Source: JAUNSR01 sp036655355 | Lineage (GTDB): Bacteria; Bacteroidota; Bacteroidia; Bacteroidales; JAUNSR01 | NCBI GenBank assembly: GCA_036655355.1 | Contig: JAVVQG010000008.1 | Location: forward strand, 110,246 to 174,245 | DNA length: 64,000 nucleotides | Direction of reading: 5' to 3' | Shown here: piece after piece, positions 43,942-52,158 of the stretch | How positions within the stretch are numbered: position 1 is the first letter of the stretch | Layout of the letters: each line of letters opens with the position of its first letter | Program-made: the position numbers and the translations under genes | Notes under the pieces: generated by a model | What the model was told of the DNA's origin: nothing | Database searches by the model: none | The model's input: the letters and a program-made list of their open reading frames with translations, nothing else

Positions 43942-43988
43942 AGAAGCTGTTTGGGTTTACATCTAGTATGTCAACTTAAACAGCTTCT
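43942..43988 (+). terminator. Probable end of the SusC-SusD operon
   Basis: AGAAGCTGTTT pairs with AAACAGCTTCT, with an extended inner stem (TTACAT with ATGT), followed by TTTATTTAT. It is the first hairpin of the locus with a clear U-rich tail. Confidence 0.75.
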
Positions 43989-44022
43989 TTATTTATAACG
44001 GTTGATATAAAATTAAATACGA

Positions 44023-45006
44023 ATGAGATTAATTATCGGTTTGATTGTTGCATGTTCTCTTGTGGGTTGTCAAAAACAGGAAGGCGAGATCTGTGTTGAA
44101 ACGAAAAATCTTTTTTACGATCAGTCTCACCGCTCTTTCCTCCAATTGAAAGGGGATGTGAAAGGGTTTCGCGAATACAAGCAGGATGAGGCGGGTGTCG
44201 AGAAAGTATTGGTGGGTAAGCTCTCTTTCAATCCTGCCGGAAATCTGACGGAGTACGATCCTTCGGGAAGTGCTGCGGACGCCTCGGCTTATTGGTTGCC
44301 CGTTTTTTTAGAGCGCTATTCATATGATTACGATCTGCAGGGGCGACTCTCCGCAGTTCGCATTTCTCAGTCTGAAGGGCAATCCGTTTCTTATAAGTTG
44401 ATTTATGGAACGCACTCCGACTATGTTCTGTTGCCGTTTGAAATCAAACCTCTGGGCGAGTGGTTTGTACAAGGATTGCTTGCCATCGAGTCTGATCAGC
44501 CGGGGTTCAGTTTTACGTATGAAGCGGGGCACTCTGTTTCACTGATTCCGGAATCGGGGTTTTTAAAAGAGGAAACCGCGTCTTACCAGAATGGCTTTGT
44601 TGCAACGGGAACGGTCAGATACCTGGATGGCTCTGAGGTTTGCCGAATCAGTGAAACTACATATCAGTTTGACGATGCTACCGGAAAGCCGTTGTCTAAG
44701 AAACAGACGGTCACGGAAGCGGATTACACTGAGTTCTCGGAGTGGATCTACGATGCGAACGGATTCTGCGGAAAGCGTTCCGATTCCAATACAGGTGAAA
44801 AATGCGTCACAGAATATGCCTATAATTCCTCCAACTGGTTGTTGGATATAACCGTGAAGGGGGAGGTACGAAACGGTACGCTAAACCGCTCTTACGAGGT
44901 CGATGAGGTTGGAAACTGGACAACGTGTATTCAGGAAACTACCGGATTTGTTAGCTGGGAGTATCCGCAGGGGAAAGAAATTATTATTAGAGAGTTCATC
45001 TATTGA
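44023..45006 (+). CDS. Lipoprotein with RHS/YD-like beta repeats
   Basis: The 327-residue protein has a short lipoprotein signal with C16 (VACSLVGC-QKQE). The body repeats Y/F-x-x-x-G strands such as YSYDYDLQGRLSAVRISQ, EWIYDANGFCGKR, EYAYNSSNWLLDI and YEVDEVGNWTTC, which resemble YD/RHS repeats of cell-surface proteins. It lies after the terminator of the LRR genes, so it may be a separate transcript or expressed by read-through. No specific function was recognised. Confidence 0.6.
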   Translation: MRLIIGLIVACSLVGCQKQEGEICVETKNLFYDQSHRSFLQLKGDVKGFREYKQDEAGVEKVLVGKLSFNPAGNLTEYDPSGSAADASAYWLPVFLERYSYDYDLQGRLSAVRISQSEGQSVSYKLIYGTHSDYVLLPFEIKPLGEWFVQGLLAIESDQPGFSFTYEAGHSVSLIPESGFLKEETASYQNGFVATGTVRYLDGSEVCRISETTYQFDDATGKPLSKKQTVTEADYTEFSEWIYDANGFCGKRSDSNTGEKCVTEYAYNSSNWLLDITVKGEVRNGTLNRSYEVDEVGNWTTCIQETTGFVSWEYPQGKEIIIREFIY

Positions 45007-45027
45007 TGTGAAAAGTTTTGACATGAC

Positions 45028-45056
45028 AGGGAGTTCCTCGCTAAGGGGAACTCCCT
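45028..45056 (+). terminator. Intrinsic terminator
   Basis: A perfect 10-base stem AGGGAGTTCC/GGAACTCCCT with a 9-base loop is followed by TGTTTATT. Confidence 0.85.
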
Positions 45057-45314
45057 TGTTTATTATCTGTTTTTAATCAGAATATTTGGTTTAAAGCATA
45101 CGGCTTATCTCATTCAGGTCTGAGTATATATTTATGTTTATTGATATATTTGCACCCTAAATAGCAAAACGGGAGTTGTTGTAGGTGATTGTTGATGGAC
45201 ATGATATTTTTTTTCATTCTTGGTGAAAATAAGAATATTGGATTTTATTCCTAGTTTTGTGAAAATATATTTATTTTTTTAGGTAAGCATTAATTAAAGA
45301 ATTCATCCTGCCTT
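45057..45314 (+). promoter_or_regulatory. Upstream region of the sensor-kinase gene
   Basis: Together with the terminator this gene-free gap spans 308 bases. TATATTTG at 45145-45152 and TAGTTTTG at about 45254-45261 both match the -7 element exactly; the first would give a leader of about 155 bases. A clear -33 is lacking for both. No strong hairpin is present after the terminator. Confidence 0.4.
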
Positions 45315-47750
45315 ATGAAGTTTACGCTTTTATTTTTTCTTCTTCTAACCTCCATTGCAGCTCCCAACCTGTATGGCATGAAACCTACGGCCGATTCATC
45401 TGTGATGGAACGGAAAATTATCATTTATACTGATAACCAATATTCCCCTTTTGAATTTATCAACAAAAAAGGTGAGCCAGACGGTTTTAATGTGGAATTG
45501 ATGCGTGCGATCATGGAGGAGGTGAATCTTGATTATGAAATACGGATGGGCGAATGGAAAGACGTGATCAATGCCTTTGATAATAATGAAGCGGACGTGA
45601 TTGCCGGAATAAGCAACACCAAAGAGCGTCAGGCAAGGATGAGTTTCGGGTTGCCTCACAACAAAGTGTCGCTTGAGATCATTACACGGTCTGATAGATC
45701 GATTAAAAGTATAGAAGATCTCAAAGGAAAAAAAGTGATCGTGCAGGAAAAGGATTGGTCACACCAGGAAGTGTTGGATCGCAAACTGACCGATTCTATC
45801 TATGTGGTTCCTTCGATAGTAGCGGGCGTAGAGCTGTTGAAAACCGGTGATTATGACGCTTTGTTGAGTACCGATATGGTGAATAACTATGCGCTAAATA
45901 AGGCCGGTAATAAGGGTTTTAGAGTCAAAACAGCCAATGTTCCACCGCGGCCCTATTCCGTAGCGGTACATAAAGGAGATGAAGATTTGTTGTATCTTAT
46001 GAATAAGGCACTGTTCGACCTGAAGGTCAACGGTACGTACGATACATTGTATAATAAATGGTTCAATATTTATGATTTTGACCGAATGCCGGTAGTGGTT
46101 AAATTTCTGATCGGCCTATTGGTTGTAGGTGGGTTGATCATGTCTGTATTTCTCTATGTAATGCGGTGTCAGGTTAAAAAAGCGACAGCCGATCTGCGTG
46201 AATCCCAGCAAAACCTGATAGAGAAAAACAACCAATTGAACCTGGCTTTCTCTGCCGGTAATACGGTACCTTTCGTATGGGACATCGCCCAGGATAAGAT
46301 TTCAATAACGATACCGAAAATAAAAGAGAAACAAAAGGTCTTTGACCTAATGAAAGATGAATTGACGCTTGACGAGATGTTTCAGAACATTCATTCCGAT
46401 GATTTGGAACGGATCAAAACCATTTTCCATAAAATAGAGAGTGGCCAACAATTTTGGGTGCATGAGGAGGGGAGATACGACCACCGCAAGGGGTTTCATG
46501 AATATTTTGACGTATACATTACCGTAGGATCCGTCGATAAGGATAACAAACCGGTACGGGCCATCGGGTATCTGCAGAATATTACCAAACGAAAATTGGC
46601 TGAGATAAAAGTGAAGCAGAATGAGAAATTCCTGAATGAGATTCTTGACAGCATCCCTTTTCCAGTACATGTGAAAGACATAAAGAATAATTATACGTAC
46701 CGTTATTGGAATAAACAAAGTCGTCTGCAATTTGGGGATGCTCTGTATAAAAGCGATGTGGATATCGTGGGACCCGAAAAAGCGGAGGAGTTGCATAAAA
46801 CCGATCTCGAAGTGTATGAAACCGGTTGCGTATATAACAACCGAGAAAAGATTGTAACTCTTGAAGGACGTGAAAGCAATACGCTGGTTCAGAAGAGCGT
46901 CATCAATATTGCGAATGAACGCATGGTGCTTATTGTACGTTGGAGCATCGATGAATTACTCGATCTACAGCATCATTTGGAGGAGACCAATGAGATTTTG
47001 GAAAAGGCGAAGGATAAGGCGGAACGTTCTGACCGTCTTAAATCAGCTTTTCTAGCCAATATGAGTCATGAGATCCGTACGCCCTTGAATGCGATCGTTG
47101 GGTTTTCCCAATTGATGAAATATGCACAGACGGAGGAGGAGCGGGAGAACTATGACCGGGTGATCTCTTTCAATAACGAGTTGTTGCTGAAATTGATCAA
47201 TGATATTCTTGACCTAGCCAAGATAGAGGCCGGATACATCGATTTTAAGAAAGCCTATTTCGACGTGGCGACGCTGATGTATGAATTGAGGGATTCCTGT
47301 TTGGGAAGGGTGCAGCCCGGTGTAGAACTGGTTTGCGATAATCCCCTCACACCTTGTTTCGTGGATTTAGACCGCGATCGGGTGGCGCAATTGATCACCA
47401 ATTTTGTGACCAATGCGGCTAAATTCACAAAAGAGGGATCCATACACATCGGCTATGAATTGGAACCGAATCAGATCCAGATCTATGTTCGCGATACGGG
47501 AATCGGAATCAAGGAGGAGCACAGGGTGAAGATCTTCGAACGGTTTGAAAAAGGTGATTCATTCGCACAGGGCACCGGACTGGGACTTTCTATCTGTAAA
47601 TCTATCGCCGAAACGGCTGGAGGAGAAGTTGGCGTAGATTCCATTTTGGGCAAAGGAAGTACGTTTTGGGTGATTTTGCCGTTGGAGGGCGCCGCGGATG
47701 TTTTTTCTCTTCCTGATACATCCGTATCTCATCCCGATACGGCCGGATGA
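45315..47750 (+). CDS. Sensor histidine kinase with periplasmic SBP (family 3) domain and PAS domains
   Basis: The 811-residue protein has a signal peptide, then a family-3 solute-binding domain (about 30-255: YTDNQYSPFEFINKKGEPDGFNVELMRAIMEE, AGISNTKERQARMSF) as in EvgS and BvgS. One membrane segment follows (about 258-280), then two PAS-type domains (about 300-425 and 435-545), a HisKA domain with H585 in SHEIRTPLNAIVGFSQLM, and a HATPase domain (about 690-800: DTGIGIKEEHRVKIFERF, GLGLSICKS). It likely senses an amino acid or related small molecule. No receiver domain and no response-regulator gene is next to it, so it is an orphan kinase. Its place after the LRR locus is suggestive only. 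Confidence 0.92.
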   Translation: MKFTLLFFLLLTSIAAPNLYGMKPTADSSVMERKIIIYTDNQYSPFEFINKKGEPDGFNVELMRAIMEEVNLDYEIRMGEWKDVINAFDNNEADVIAGISNTKERQARMSFGLPHNKVSLEIITRSDRSIKSIEDLKGKKVIVQEKDWSHQEVLDRKLTDSIYVVPSIVAGVELLKTGDYDALLSTDMVNNYALNKAGNKGFRVKTANVPPRPYSVAVHKGDEDLLYLMNKALFDLKVNGTYDTLYNKWFNIYDFDRMPVVVKFLIGLLVVGGLIMSVFLYVMRCQVKKATADLRESQQNLIEKNNQLNLAFSAGNTVPFVWDIAQDKISITIPKIKEKQKVFDLMKDELTLDEMFQNIHSDDLERIKTIFHKIESGQQFWVHEEGRYDHRKGFHEYFDVYITVGSVDKDNKPVRAIGYLQNITKRKLAEIKVKQNEKFLNEILDSIPFPVHVKDIKNNYTYRYWNKQSRLQFGDALYKSDVDIVGPEKAEELHKTDLEVYETGCVYNNREKIVTLEGRESNTLVQKSVINIANERMVLIVRWSIDELLDLQHHLEETNEILEKAKDKAERSDRLKSAFLANMSHEIRTPLNAIVGFSQLMKYAQTEEERENYDRVISFNNELLLKLINDILDLAKIEAGYIDFKKAYFDVATLMYELRDSCLGRVQPGVELVCDNPLTPCFVDLDRDRVAQLITNFVTNAAKFTKEGSIHIGYELEPNQIQIYVRDTGIGIKEEHRVKIFERFEKGDSFAQGTGLGLSICKSIAETAGGEVGVDSILGKGSTFWVILPLEGAADVFSLPDTSVSHPDTAG

Positions 47751-47826
47751 GAGCGTGTACGGGAAAGGAGTGTTTCTTTCCCATAAGTTATTCAAATAGA
47801 TTATTAAGAGTTATCCATTTTCTTAT

Positions 47827-47871
47827 TAACTTTGGCGAGTTAAAAAAAGACCCTTCGCCCGAAGGCGTCCA
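47827..47871 (+). promoter_or_regulatory. pheT promoter element and leader hairpin
   Basis: TAACTTTG at 47827-47834 matches the -7 element and lies 75 bases before pheT. The leader can form a small hairpin at about 47849-47869 (CTTCG with CGAAG, extended by GAC/GTC). No terminator-type T run follows, so attenuation is not indicated. Confidence 0.45.
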
Positions 47872-47908
47872 TAAAGCATTACTATAGTAACTACTAACTT
47901 ATTAAGAT

Positions 47909-50371
47909 ATGAATATCTCTTACAACTGGCTGAAGGATTATCTGAATTTTGATCTTGAGCCTGAGCAGGTTTCAGCTGCTTTGACTTCTATCGGTCTTGA
48001 AACCGGCGGAATCGAAGAGGTGCAGACCATCAAAGGTGGCCTAGAAGGTTTGGTCATCGGTCATGTACTGACATGTGTGGATCACCCCAATTCGGATCAC
48101 CTGCATGTGACTACCGTGGATTTGGGCAACGACGAACCGGTTCAGATCGTATGTGGTGCCGCAAACGTGGCAGCAGGTCAGAAAGTAGTGGTTGCTACCG
48201 TTGGGACTACGCTTTATGACGGCGATCAGTCTTTCCAGATCAAAAAATCGAAAATCCGCGGCGAAGAGTCGTTCGGGATGATCTGTGCTGAAGATGAAAT
48301 CGGTTTGGGACATTCTCACGACGGTATCATCGAGCTTCCTGCAGATGCTCCTGTGGGAATGCCGGCGAAAGAGTATTACAATATCAAAAGCGATTATATT
48401 CTTGAAGTGGATATCACACCGAACCGTGTGGATGCCGCTTCTCATTTCGGGGTAGCGCGTGACTTGGCTGCTTATCTGCATCAGAACGGTGTGGCTGCGG
48501 AACTTGTGAAACCTTCTGTGGAAGCGTTCAAAGTGGATAAGTCGGAAGGTGCAACTACCGTAGTTGTGGAAAATGAAGAGGCTGCTCCGCGTTATTCCGG
48601 AGTAACGATCGAAGGGGTGCAGGTTGCGGAAAGTCCCGAATGGTTGAAAAACCGTCTGGAGGCGATCGGACTTCGCTCGATCAACAATGTAGTGGACATC
48701 ACGAATTATGTGCTTCACGAAACCGGTCATCCGCTTCATGCTTTCGATTTGGCGAAAATTCCAGCTCGCAAAGTGATTGTGAAAACAGTGGAGGCCGGTA
48801 CCAAATTCACTACACTGGATGAAGTGGAACGTTCATTGAACGAAAGAGACCTGATGATCTGCAATGAAAACGAACCGATGTGTCTTGCCGGTGTATTCGG
48901 CGGAATGGACTCGGGTGTTACAGAATCGACAACAGACCTGTTTTTGGAGTCTGCTTACTTCAATCCGACATGGATCCGTAAGGCAGCGCGTCGTCACGGT
49001 TTGAATACGGATTCATCATTCCGTTTCGAACGCGGCGCCGATCCGAATAACACGATGTACGTTCTGATGCGTGCAGCGTTGATGATTCAGGAAATCGCAG
49101 GAGGTAAAATCGTAGGTGAACCCGTAGATATCTATCCCACTCCGATCGAACCGGCCGTGGTTTCTATCGAATTCGCAAAGATCAACTCCCTGATCGGAAA
49201 CGATATCCCGCGCCAGGATGTATTGAATATCCTGAACAACCTGGAAATGGAGATTGTTGAGGAAACAGAAACCGGTTTGGTGGTGAAAGTGCCAACTTAT
49301 CGAGTAGATGTAACTCGCGATGTGGACATCATCGAAGATATTCTTCGTATCTACGGATATAATAATGTGGAATTCAGCGACAGCGTGAAATCCAACCTTT
49401 CTTATAAAACAGCTACCGACGAAAGCAATCAATTGCAGCAGCTGATCGCTGAGCAGTTGGTGGGAGCAGGATTCAATGAGATCCTGAATAACTCGTTGAC
49501 AGCGGAGTCGTTCTATTCAGAACTGACTACTTATCCGGTTGCGAACTGCGTCAGATTGATCAATCCGTTAAGCAACGACTTGAACGTAATGCGTCAGACG
49601 TTGTTGTTCGGAGGTCTTCAGAGCATTGCGCGTAATATCAATCACCGTGCCGCTGATCTTCGCTTCTTTGAATACGGCAACTGCCAGTATTTCAACGCAG
49701 AGAAAAAATCAGACGAGAAAGTGCTTGCAGCTTATTCGGAAGAATCGAAACTCGGTTTGTGGTTAACCGGTAACCGCGTGTCGGGAAGTTGGGCGCATGC
49801 CGATGAGAAAACAAGCGTATATGAACTGAAAGCATACGTAGAGAATATCTTGACTCGCCTTGGTATTGAACTGAAAAAACTGAAAATGACTCAGTTTAAC
49901 AGCGATATCTATGCCGTTGCTCTTGAAATCGCACTTCAAAATGGTAAGGTGTTGGGTACTTTGGGTATCGTAAGCAATAAGATCCTTGCTAAATTCGATA
50001 TCGAACAAGAAGTATGCTTCGCTGAACTCAACTGGAACCTGCTGATGAAAGAAGCCGGTAAAGCGAAAATCACGTATGCGGAGATCTCTAAATTCCCTCC
50101 GGTAAAGCGTGACCTTGCCCTTTTGGTCGATAAAAACGTTTTATTCAGTGACATCGAAAAGGTGGCTTCTGAAACGGATCGTAAGATTCTGAAGAATACA
50201 TACCTGTTTGACGTTTATGAAGGAAAGAATTTGCCGGAAGGTAAGAAATCATATGCGGTAAGCTTTATCCTGCAGGATGAAACGAAAACGCTGAATGAAA
50301 AACAGATCGAGAACCTGATGTCTCGTCTGATCAAGAATCTGGAAACTAAACTGGGTGCAACATTGCGCTAA
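47909..50371 (+). CDS. pheT: Phenylalanyl-tRNA synthetase beta subunit
   Basis: The 820-residue protein has the full PheT layout: N-terminal NISYNWLKDYLNFDL, an EMAP-type tRNA-binding domain (about 40-150, GLVIGHVLTCVDHPNSDHLHVT), B3/B4 editing domain (about 215-395, NNVVDITNYVLHETGHPLHAFDL and CLAGVFGG), B5 domain (about 405-475), catalytic-like core, and C-terminal FDX-ACB domain (about 727-820, KFPPVKRDLALLVDKNV). It forms an alpha2-beta2 enzyme with PheS and charges tRNA-Phe. pheS is not adjacent. A YebC-family gene follows after 33 bases. Confidence 0.98.
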   Translation: MNISYNWLKDYLNFDLEPEQVSAALTSIGLETGGIEEVQTIKGGLEGLVIGHVLTCVDHPNSDHLHVTTVDLGNDEPVQIVCGAANVAAGQKVVVATVGTTLYDGDQSFQIKKSKIRGEESFGMICAEDEIGLGHSHDGIIELPADAPVGMPAKEYYNIKSDYILEVDITPNRVDAASHFGVARDLAAYLHQNGVAAELVKPSVEAFKVDKSEGATTVVVENEEAAPRYSGVTIEGVQVAESPEWLKNRLEAIGLRSINNVVDITNYVLHETGHPLHAFDLAKIPARKVIVKTVEAGTKFTTLDEVERSLNERDLMICNENEPMCLAGVFGGMDSGVTESTTDLFLESAYFNPTWIRKAARRHGLNTDSSFRFERGADPNNTMYVLMRAALMIQEIAGGKIVGEPVDIYPTPIEPAVVSIEFAKINSLIGNDIPRQDVLNILNNLEMEIVEETETGLVVKVPTYRVDVTRDVDIIEDILRIYGYNNVEFSDSVKSNLSYKTATDESNQLQQLIAEQLVGAGFNEILNNSLTAESFYSELTTYPVANCVRLINPLSNDLNVMRQTLLFGGLQSIARNINHRAADLRFFEYGNCQYFNAEKKSDEKVLAAYSEESKLGLWLTGNRVSGSWAHADEKTSVYELKAYVENILTRLGIELKKLKMTQFNSDIYAVALEIALQNGKVLGTLGIVSNKILAKFDIEQEVCFAELNWNLLMKEAGKAKITYAEISKFPPVKRDLALLVDKNVLFSDIEKVASETDRKILKNTYLFDVYEGKNLPEGKKSYAVSFILQDETKTLNEKQIENLMSRLIKNLETKLGATLR

Positions 50372-50404
50372 CAGAGAAATATTTTACTATAATATATACA
50401 TAAT

Positions 50405-51139
50405 ATGGGAAGAGCGTTTGAATATCGTAAAGCCAGAAAGATGAAACGTTGGGGAAGTATGTCCCGTACGTTTACAAAAATCGGAAAAGAAATCACGATC
50501 TGTGTGAAAGCGGCCGGACCGGATCCGACTTCTAACTCACGCTTGCGTGTACTTCTGCAGAATGCAAAAGCGGCGAACATGCCGAAAGATACTGTAGAGC
50601 GCGCAATCAAGAAAGCAACCTCTAAAGATGCTTCAGACTACAAAGAGATTACTTACGAAGGATACGGACCGTTTGGTATCGCTGTGGTTGTTGAAACTGC
50701 AACAGACAACAATACGCGTACCGTAGCTAATGTACGTAGCTATTTCAATAAAGCCGGGGGTTCTCTTGGAACATCGGGTTCTCTTGACTTCATGTTTGAT
50801 CACAAATCGGTGTTCAAAGTGGTAGGAAAAGAGGGTCTCGACTTGGAAGAGTTGGAACTTGAGATGATCGACCTTGGTGTTGATGAGATTGAAGCTGAAG
50901 AAAACGAAATCGTAATGTACGCTGCTTATGAGTCATTCGCCGCTATCCAGAAATACCTGGAGGAAGCAGAATTTGAAATCGTAAGCGCCGAATTCGAACG
51001 TATTCCTACTGAACTGAAAGACGTAACCGCTGAACAGCGTGTTATCCTTGATAAGATGTTGGAGAAATTCGAGGAGGACGAAGACGTTCAGAATGTTTAC
51101 CACAACATGAAAGAGGATGATAGCGAAGATGAAGCGTAA
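50405..51139 (+). CDS. YebC/PmpR family protein
   Basis: The 244-residue protein begins MGRAFEYRKARKMKRWGSMS, the family start, and has the ICVKAAGPDPTSNSRLRVLL, NMPKDTVERAIKKA and YEGYGPFGIAVVVE blocks followed by NVRSYFNKAGGSLGTSGSLDFMF. Members act as DNA-binding regulators or, as shown for TACO1/YebC relatives, help translation of proline-rich stretches. It is 33 bases after pheT and ends at a terminator. The acidic C-terminal tail (EEDEDVQNVYHNMKEDDSED) is slightly longer than usual. Confidence 0.95.
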   Translation: MGRAFEYRKARKMKRWGSMSRTFTKIGKEITICVKAAGPDPTSNSRLRVLLQNAKAANMPKDTVERAIKKATSKDASDYKEITYEGYGPFGIAVVVETATDNNTRTVANVRSYFNKAGGSLGTSGSLDFMFDHKSVFKVVGKEGLDLEELELEMIDLGVDEIEAEENEIVMYAAYESFAAIQKYLEEAEFEIVSAEFERIPTELKDVTAEQRVILDKMLEKFEEDEDVQNVYHNMKEDDSEDEA

Positions 51140-51192
51140 TCTTTGTTGAAGCTATCAAGACAGAATATAGAACCGCTAAGCGGTTCGGCGAG

Positions 51193-51224
51193 AAAAGGGC
51201 TGTTCCGATTGGGACAGCCCTTTT
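51193..51224 (+). terminator. Terminator after the YebC-family gene
   Basis: AAAAGGGCTGTTCC pairs with GGGACAGCCCTTTT (one G-U pair) around a GATT loop and is followed by T residues. A second small perfect hairpin (GAACCGC/GCGGTTC, 51170-51186) lies just before it. Confidence 0.9.
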
Positions 51225-51284
51225 TATTACGACTAAATATATTATCTTAGCGGAAATTTACATTTTGTATCTTCCGAATTGAAC

Positions 51285-52133
51285 ATGAATAACCTAACCA
51301 ATTATCATAGCCATTGCGATTATTGCGATGGTAAAGCTACTGCCGAGGAATTTGTTAAGGAAGCAATCCGATTAGGTTTCTATTCGTATGGAATTTCATC
51401 GCATGCTCCATTGCCTTTTGCTACAAAATGGTCGCTTGATGCCGCGCGCGTTCCGGCTTATCTGGAGGAACTGAACGGATTGAAACAGAGATATGCCGAC
51501 CGTATCGAGTTGTATTTGGGCATGGAGATCGATTACCTAACGGAGGAGCATCAGCCGGCGAACGATTATTTTCAATCGCTGCCGCTTGATTATCGGATCG
51601 GTTCGGTGCATTTACTTCACGACGTGAACGGAGTATTGGCCGATATCGATGTGAGTCCCGAAAAATTCGCCGTATTGGTGCGTGAAAGGTTTGATAATGA
51701 CCTGAAAGGTTTGGTGTGTGCCTATTTTGATAAATTGATGCGCATGGTACAGACGGGCGGTTTTGATTTTGTAGGACATGCCGACAAAATATCGATGAAT
51801 GCTTCTTTCTGTGAATCCGATATCACTTCGCAATCTTGGTATCAAGAGAAGATCAATGCTTATTTTACCTTAATCGCTTCGACTGATTTGATGGTGGAAA
51901 TCAATACCAAAGCTTTCTCAACGAAAGGCTTCTTCTTCCCGAATCGTCAACATTTTAAATTATTACGAGAATTAGCCATCCCGGTATTAGTGAATTCCGA
52001 TTCCCACCAACTCCATTTGATCAATGACGGACGTATGGAAGCGCTTCGGGCATTGAAAGAGAACGGAATACAGTGTGTGCGAGAATTACACGCGGGAAGA
52101 TGGATTGAAAAACCAATTGTAATCAGTTATTAA
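51285..52133 (+). CDS. PHP-family histidinol-phosphatase-like protein
   Basis: With the ATG at 51285 the protein has 282 residues beginning MNNLTNYHSHCDYCDG; the frame can be extended two codons to a TTG. The PHP metal-binding motifs are NYHSH (H8, H10), YGISSHAP, LGMEIDY, GSVHL, FVGHAD and VNSDSH near residue 250. The pattern matches HisJ-type histidinol phosphatases. It is 25 bases upstream of the fucosidase gene, which is an unusual neighbour for a histidine-synthesis enzyme. Another phosphatase substrate is possible. Confidence 0.85.
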   Translation: MNNLTNYHSHCDYCDGKATAEEFVKEAIRLGFYSYGISSHAPLPFATKWSLDAARVPAYLEELNGLKQRYADRIELYLGMEIDYLTEEHQPANDYFQSLPLDYRIGSVHLLHDVNGVLADIDVSPEKFAVLVRERFDNDLKGLVCAYFDKLMRMVQTGGFDFVGHADKISMNASFCESDITSQSWYQEKINAYFTLIASTDLMVEINTKAFSTKGFFFPNRQHFKLLRELAIPVLVNSDSHQLHLINDGRMEALRALKENGIQCVRELHAGRWIEKPIVISY

Positions 52134-52158
52134 TCATTATATTTTTATTTAGTTTTCC

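Noticed and set aside
47834..47908. Attenuator or T-box upstream of pheT
   Set aside because: The leader is only about 70 bases and shows one small hairpin with no terminator and no Phe-rich leader frame.
48041..48739. 232-codon minus-strand frame
   Set aside because: It is antisense to the conserved tRNA-binding and editing domains of pheT.
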